Assembly (NCBI GenBank): GCA_016787135.1
Contig: JAEUVK010000090.1
Location: 1 to 42,416, forward strand
From: Chitinophagaceae bacterium
GTDB taxonomy: Bacteria > Bacteroidota > Bacteroidia > Chitinophagales > Chitinophagaceae
Reading direction: 5' to 3'
DNA length: 42,416 nucleotides
Below the pieces are notes generated by a model, which was given only the letters and a program-made list of their open reading frames with translations, searched no databases and was not told where the DNA came from. The position numbers were made by a program, and so were the translations under genes. Numbering within the stretch: position 1 is the first letter of the stretch; each line of letters opens with the position of its first letter. Shown here piece by piece: positions 39,007-42,416 of the stretch.

Positions 39007-41508
39007 CTATCTCCTCTTATTGCCCGACTGCTCTGTTTCCCTGTTCATCTCCATAATATCAACAGGTTGCGAAAAATCGCCGATCAGCCATTTGGCATAA
39101 TAATCGGCCAGCAACCAGAAGAAATATTCGGTCATATCCGCATACCCATGCCGCTGTCCGGGGAAATTAAAAAAATCAAACCGTTTATTGGCTTTGATCA
39201 ATGCATTGGCTAACCGAATAGTATTGGCAGGGTGTACATTATTATCGATGTCGCCGGTCGTCAGCATCAGGTGGCCTTTCAGGTTTTTGGCCAGCTCAGG
39301 GTTCTTTTCAATATTATAGACAAAAGAAGTGTCTCCTTTTTCCCCGACCACTTCTTTAACACCATGATGTTTTTCACTCCACCAGCGGTTGTACACACTG
39401 TTATCATGATTACCTGATGAAGACACTGCCACTTTAAAGAAATCCGGATAAACCAGCATAGCGGCTGTACTCATAAAACCACCACCAGAATGCCCATGGA
39501 TGCCAACACGGTTTATGTCTATATAAGAATAGCGGTCCGCTAATTGCTCAATGGCGGCCTTTTTATCTGCCAAACCATAATCCCTCAGGTTACCATACCC
39601 ATAGTTATGATACCATTTGGAACGGGCGGGGTGTCCTCCCCTGTTACCTACCGTAACGACTATCAGCCCGATCTGGGCGATACGGTCTGTTCTTGCACCG
39701 GGAACACTGAAATTCTTATTGACCGCTTCTGTCTGCGGACCAGGATAAACGTATTCTACCACCGGGTATTTCTTAGTACTGTCAAAATTGTAAGGCTTAT
39801 AAAGCACACCGTACAAATCAGTGATACCATCGTCAGCTTTCACTTTGAATATCTCCGGAAACTTATATCCCGCGGCCAACAAAGAAGAAAGATCAGCCGT
39901 TTCGAGATCAATTATCTTTCTTCCTTCCGCATTATAGAGTGATGATTTCGGTATTGAATTTACCCTCGAGAAATTATCTACAAAGAACAAACTGTTATCA
40001 TTCATCCGCATGGCATGATCGTAGTCGCCGGTATTCAACAACCGCAGACCTGTACCATCAAAATTCACCCTATATAAATGCAGGTAATAAGGGTCCTCAT
40101 TCTCTTCCCGTCCATTGGCAGAAAAGTATAATACCCTCTTCTTTTCGTCAATACCAACAATATCCTCGCAGTGGAAAGAACCGGAAGTGATCTGGTTCTT
40201 CAGGTTACCCTTTCCATCATACAGGTAAAAATGCGCCCATCCATCTCTTTCGCTCCATTGGATAAGCTCATCACCGTTATTTACCAATCCCAGCTTTCTT
40301 ACTTCTACATAGGTGTTCATTCTTTCTTCTATCAGCACTTTTACAGCGCCGGTATTAATATCCACTTCGCAGATATCTATCTTTTTCAGGTCACGGCTGG
40401 TGCGGTTGAAATAGAACTTATCATTTGTTCCGAGCCATACCACAGGGCGCCAGTCATCATCCCTTGTGTTCACTTTATTATTGGCCGGCCATATTGCCAG
40501 GTCCTGATCTTTGAATTGCCTTACCGTCAATTCCTTTTTCGTTTTAGTACCCATATCAAACAGCAACACATATTCTACCGGCGCTTCTTTCTCTCCCGGC
40601 ATCATATACTTATAGGTTTCCAGTGTCGGCCTTGGGTCCGCTATACTGTTAATCACCCACAGGTCCTTTACTTTTCTCATATCTGATCTTGTCTCTACGA
40701 AGTGTTTCGAATCGGGCGACCAGAAAACAAAAGCAGGTTTTCGCTTATCCTTGTTCTTTTCCTTATCTACATTGGTTTCATTTTGCCCGCCGCTACCATA
40801 CTCGAAATACTCGACCCCATCGGTGGTCAGCTGATTCTCTGCAATAGTACTGTCGTCTTCATTCACCAATGCTTTTTCATAATTAGCCCTGTCCATCCAG
40901 TACAGGTTATATTTTTTGGCAAAAATGATCGTTTGCCCATCGGGGGAAATGGAAGCCCACCGGGGAGTACGTTTAGGCTTTTTAAAGTCATTCAGTTCCA
41001 CCAGCTCACCGGTATTGATGTTATACTCAAAATAAAAGGTCTTCTTTTCCTTTTTAGGAGGACCGGCCTGTTTTTTTGAACCCGAATCTTTTTTAGCAGT
41101 GGTATCTTTTACAATTATCTCTTCGGTACTTTTTACTTCAAACTGTAGCCAGTTCTCATCTTTTACAAACCGAAGACTATCTATATTCAGGTGTTGTGCA
41201 TCAAAAGGATCTCTGACGATCTTTGTCAGTTTCGCGGCTAATACTGCATTATCAAACATTGCTCTCTTCTCGCCTTTTACCGGGTCAACGATATACCATT
41301 TCTTTCCGGCCGGGGTTTCATACTCATACCAGAACCTGTCCGATTTCTTCAACCAATGTGGATCAACGACGGTACTGAATACCATTTTATTTACTTTGGT
41401 GGTAGAGAACCTCGATGCCAACTGGTAATTGGCTTTTTTGCCGGCAGGCTGGGCAATCGCTGTTACAGCAAAAAGGATAATGCTGATTACATTAAAAAGT
41501 TTTCTCAT
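39007..41508 (-). CDS. Secreted S9 (dipeptidyl-peptidase IV-like) peptidase
   Basis: The product has 833 residues with signal peptide MRKLFNVISIILFAVTAIAQ. An N-terminal beta-propeller (about 40-560; RWASISPDGQTIIFAKKYNLYWM and AFVFWSPDSKHFVETRSD) is followed by an alpha/beta hydrolase domain (about 570-800). The triad is S674 in GIHGHSGGGFMS, D755 in TTGDIDNNVHP and H787 in GQRHGYADM. A Lys-rich low-complexity insert (KKDSGSKKQAGPPKKEKK) lies near residue 150. The nucleophile elbow GHSGGG differs from the GWSYGG of classical DPP IV and marks a Bacteroidota-type S9 subfamily. It probably cleaves peptides in the periplasm or at the surface. Confidence 0.92.
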   Translation of the reverse strand: MRKLFNVISIILFAVTAIAQPAGKKANYQLASRFSTTKVNKMVFSTVVDPHWLKKSDRFWYEYETPAGKKWYIVDPVKGEKRAMFDNAVLAAKLTKIVRDPFDAQHLNIDSLRFVKDENWLQFEVKSTEEIIVKDTTAKKDSGSKKQAGPPKKEKKTFYFEYNINTGELVELNDFKKPKRTPRWASISPDGQTIIFAKKYNLYWMDRANYEKALVNEDDSTIAENQLTTDGVEYFEYGSGGQNETNVDKEKNKDKRKPAFVFWSPDSKHFVETRSDMRKVKDLWVINSIADPRPTLETYKYMMPGEKEAPVEYVLLFDMGTKTKKELTVRQFKDQDLAIWPANNKVNTRDDDWRPVVWLGTNDKFYFNRTSRDLKKIDICEVDINTGAVKVLIEERMNTYVEVRKLGLVNNGDELIQWSERDGWAHFYLYDGKGNLKNQITSGSFHCEDIVGIDEKKRVLYFSANGREENEDPYYLHLYRVNFDGTGLRLLNTGDYDHAMRMNDNSLFFVDNFSRVNSIPKSSLYNAEGRKIIDLETADLSSLLAAGYKFPEIFKVKADDGITDLYGVLYKPYNFDSTKKYPVVEYVYPGPQTEAVNKNFSVPGARTDRIAQIGLIVVTVGNRGGHPARSKWYHNYGYGNLRDYGLADKKAAIEQLADRYSYIDINRVGIHGHSGGGFMSTAAMLVYPDFFKVAVSSSGNHDNSVYNRWWSEKHHGVKEVVGEKGDTSFVYNIEKNPELAKNLKGHLMLTTGDIDNNVHPANTIRLANALIKANKRFDFFNFPGQRHGYADMTEYFFWLLADYYAKWLIGDFSQPVDIMEMNRETEQSGNKRR

Positions 41509-41529
41509 GAAGTGAAAAGTTTTGGAAAG

Positions 41530-41562
41530 GGAAAGTAAGGATAAATGGAATCCTGTTGCAAA
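41530..41562 (-). promoter_or_regulatory. Possible promoter of the S9 peptidase gene
   Basis: On the minus strand, TTTG (41562-41559), a 21-base spacer and TACTTTCC (41537-41530) approximate the sigma-A consensus. The last two -7 positions are mismatched. Confidence 0.35.
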
Positions 41563-41590
41563 AAATTATTTAACCGGTCAAGGCTATCCC

Positions 41591-42394
41591 CTACTTTACG
41601 TATTGACTCATTTCAAACTGGTAACCGGCGGCAACTTTCTTTGCTGCTTCAGCAAAATCTTCTTTGACTGATGCATAAATTATAGCTCTGCTGGCATTCA
41701 CTAATACCCCCCCAGCCTTATTCATCGCTTTTTCAGAAATTTCTTTCAGGCTGCCTCCCTGTGCACCCACGCCGGGTACCAGGTAAAAATGATCCGGTGT
41801 CAGTTTTCGTATATTGGTGAACTCATCTGCTTGCGTAGCTCCTACCACGAACATCAGGTTACCCGGGTTTCCCCACCGGGAAACAGTAGTAAGCACCTTT
41901 TCATACAACAGTTGTTCCCCTGATGACTGTAATTCAAAATCCTCAGCTCCTTTATTACTGGTCAGCCCAAGAACAATGGCCCATTTACCAGGATACTCCA
42001 GAAATGGCTTTACGCTGTCCTCTCCCATGTAGGGAGCAACGGTGACTGCATCAAACGGCATCACTTCAAAAAAAGCTTTGGCATACTGCGAAGAAGTGTT
42101 CCCGATATCTCCCCTCTTGGCATCTGCTATTTTGAAATGATCGTCCCCGATGTAGTGAACGGTCTTTTCCATTGCCTCCCATCCCTTCAATCCCAGTGCT
42201 TCATAAAAAGCGGTATTGATCTTATAGCTGACACAAAGGTCTTTGGTCGCATCTATGATCGCTTTATTGAAGGCGAATATGGGATCAGTATCTGACAAAA
42301 GATGCTGCGGGATCTTTGTAATGTCGGTATCCAGGCCGACGCAGAGGTAAGATTTCTTCTTTTGTATTTGTTCAATAAGTTGCTGCCGGGTCAT
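41591..42394 (-). CDS. pyrF: Orotidine 5'-phosphate decarboxylase (type 2)
   Basis: This 267-residue enzyme makes UMP from OMP in pyrimidine synthesis. The catalytic DxKxxD motif is D91-K93-D96 in [25 protein letters not shown] near residue 18 and the phosphate-binding [12 protein letters not shown] and [10 protein letters not shown] complete the site. The length and the [11 protein letters not shown] form fit the longer type 2 enzymes. The whole gene is inside the window. Confidence 0.96.
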   Translation of the reverse strand: MTRQQLIEQIQKKKSYLCVGLDTDITKIPQHLLSDTDPIFAFNKAIIDATKDLCVSYKINTAFYEALGLKGWEAMEKTVHYIGDDHFKIADAKRGDIGNTSSQYAKAFFEVMPFDAVTVAPYMGEDSVKPFLEYPGKWAIVLGLTSNKGAEDFELQSSGEQLLYEKVLTTVSRWGNPGNLMFVVGATQADEFTNIRKLTPDHFYLVPGVGAQGGSLKEISEKAMNKAGGVLVNASRAIIYASVKEDFAEAAKKVAAGYQFEMSQYVK

Positions 42395-42399
42395 GGCTG

Positions 42400-42407
42400 C
42401 GAAGATA
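42400..42407 (-). promoter_or_regulatory. -7-like element (TATCTTCG) abutting pyrF
   Basis: It has one mismatch to TAnnTTTG and ends 5 bases before the pyrF ATG. The upstream -33 region is beyond the window edge. Confidence 0.4.
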
Positions 42408-42416
42408 AAATGTAAA

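Overview
The window is ordinary chromosomal DNA of a Bacteroidota, most likely a member of the Chitinophagaceae or a close relative (inference from protein style). The evidence is: a type IX secretion (T9SS) sorting domain, a LytS/LytTR pair with a seven-segment 'two-component propeller' sensor, a LolA-like protein, DUF2911, an epimerase-type threonine dehydrogenase, TAnnTTTG-type -7 promoter elements, and almost no Shine-Dalgarno sequences. I see no tRNA, rRNA, CRISPR array, insertion sequence, prophage or attachment site.

Layout. 1-2304 (+): the 3' part of an anti-sigma/TonB-like membrane protein, then a secreted DUF2911 protein. 2336-6890 (-): a tightly coupled four-gene operon of a secreted PIG-L deacetylase, two unlisted small membrane proteins (59 and 41 aa) and a sodium:solute symporter. 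7010-8935 (-): an SPFH protein with vault-like N-terminal repeats. 9360-12514 (+): gamma-glutamyltransferase, a DinB-like DUF1572 protein and an outer-membrane barrel. 12844-19735 (+): the most striking locus. A 1645-aa modular secreted protein ending in a dockerin is followed by a 636-aa protein with an N-terminal cohesin-like domain and a C-terminal T9SS signal. 19825-21550: free methionine-R-sulfoxide reductase, acylphosphatase and, convergently, threonine dehydrogenase. 21700-29872 (+): two paralogous fibre/shaft proteins (one with a self-cleaving S74 chaperone domain), an M23 endopeptidase, and a propeller histidine kinase with its LytTR regulator. 29903-42394: mainly housekeeping genes (kdsA, a lolA-like gene, ftsK, a NarL-type sensor kinase, DUF423, aroK, a glutaryl-CoA dehydrogenase, a YCII protein, an S9 peptidase, pyrF).

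How the parts may work together. The dockerin and cohesin proteins look like a cellulosome-style adaptor pair in which the T9SS-exported cohesin protein would hold the dockerin enzyme at the surface. The PIG-L/symporter operon looks like extracytoplasmic deacetylation followed by uptake of the product. The fibre/M23/two-component cluster looks like a regulated surface-structure module. These three proposals are inferences from domain content and gene order.

Small-scale signals: several genes have a -7 element ending only 4-5 bases before the start codon, which predicts leaderless or nearly leaderless mRNAs. Three intergenic spacers carry phased degenerate 7- or 8-bp micro-repeats.
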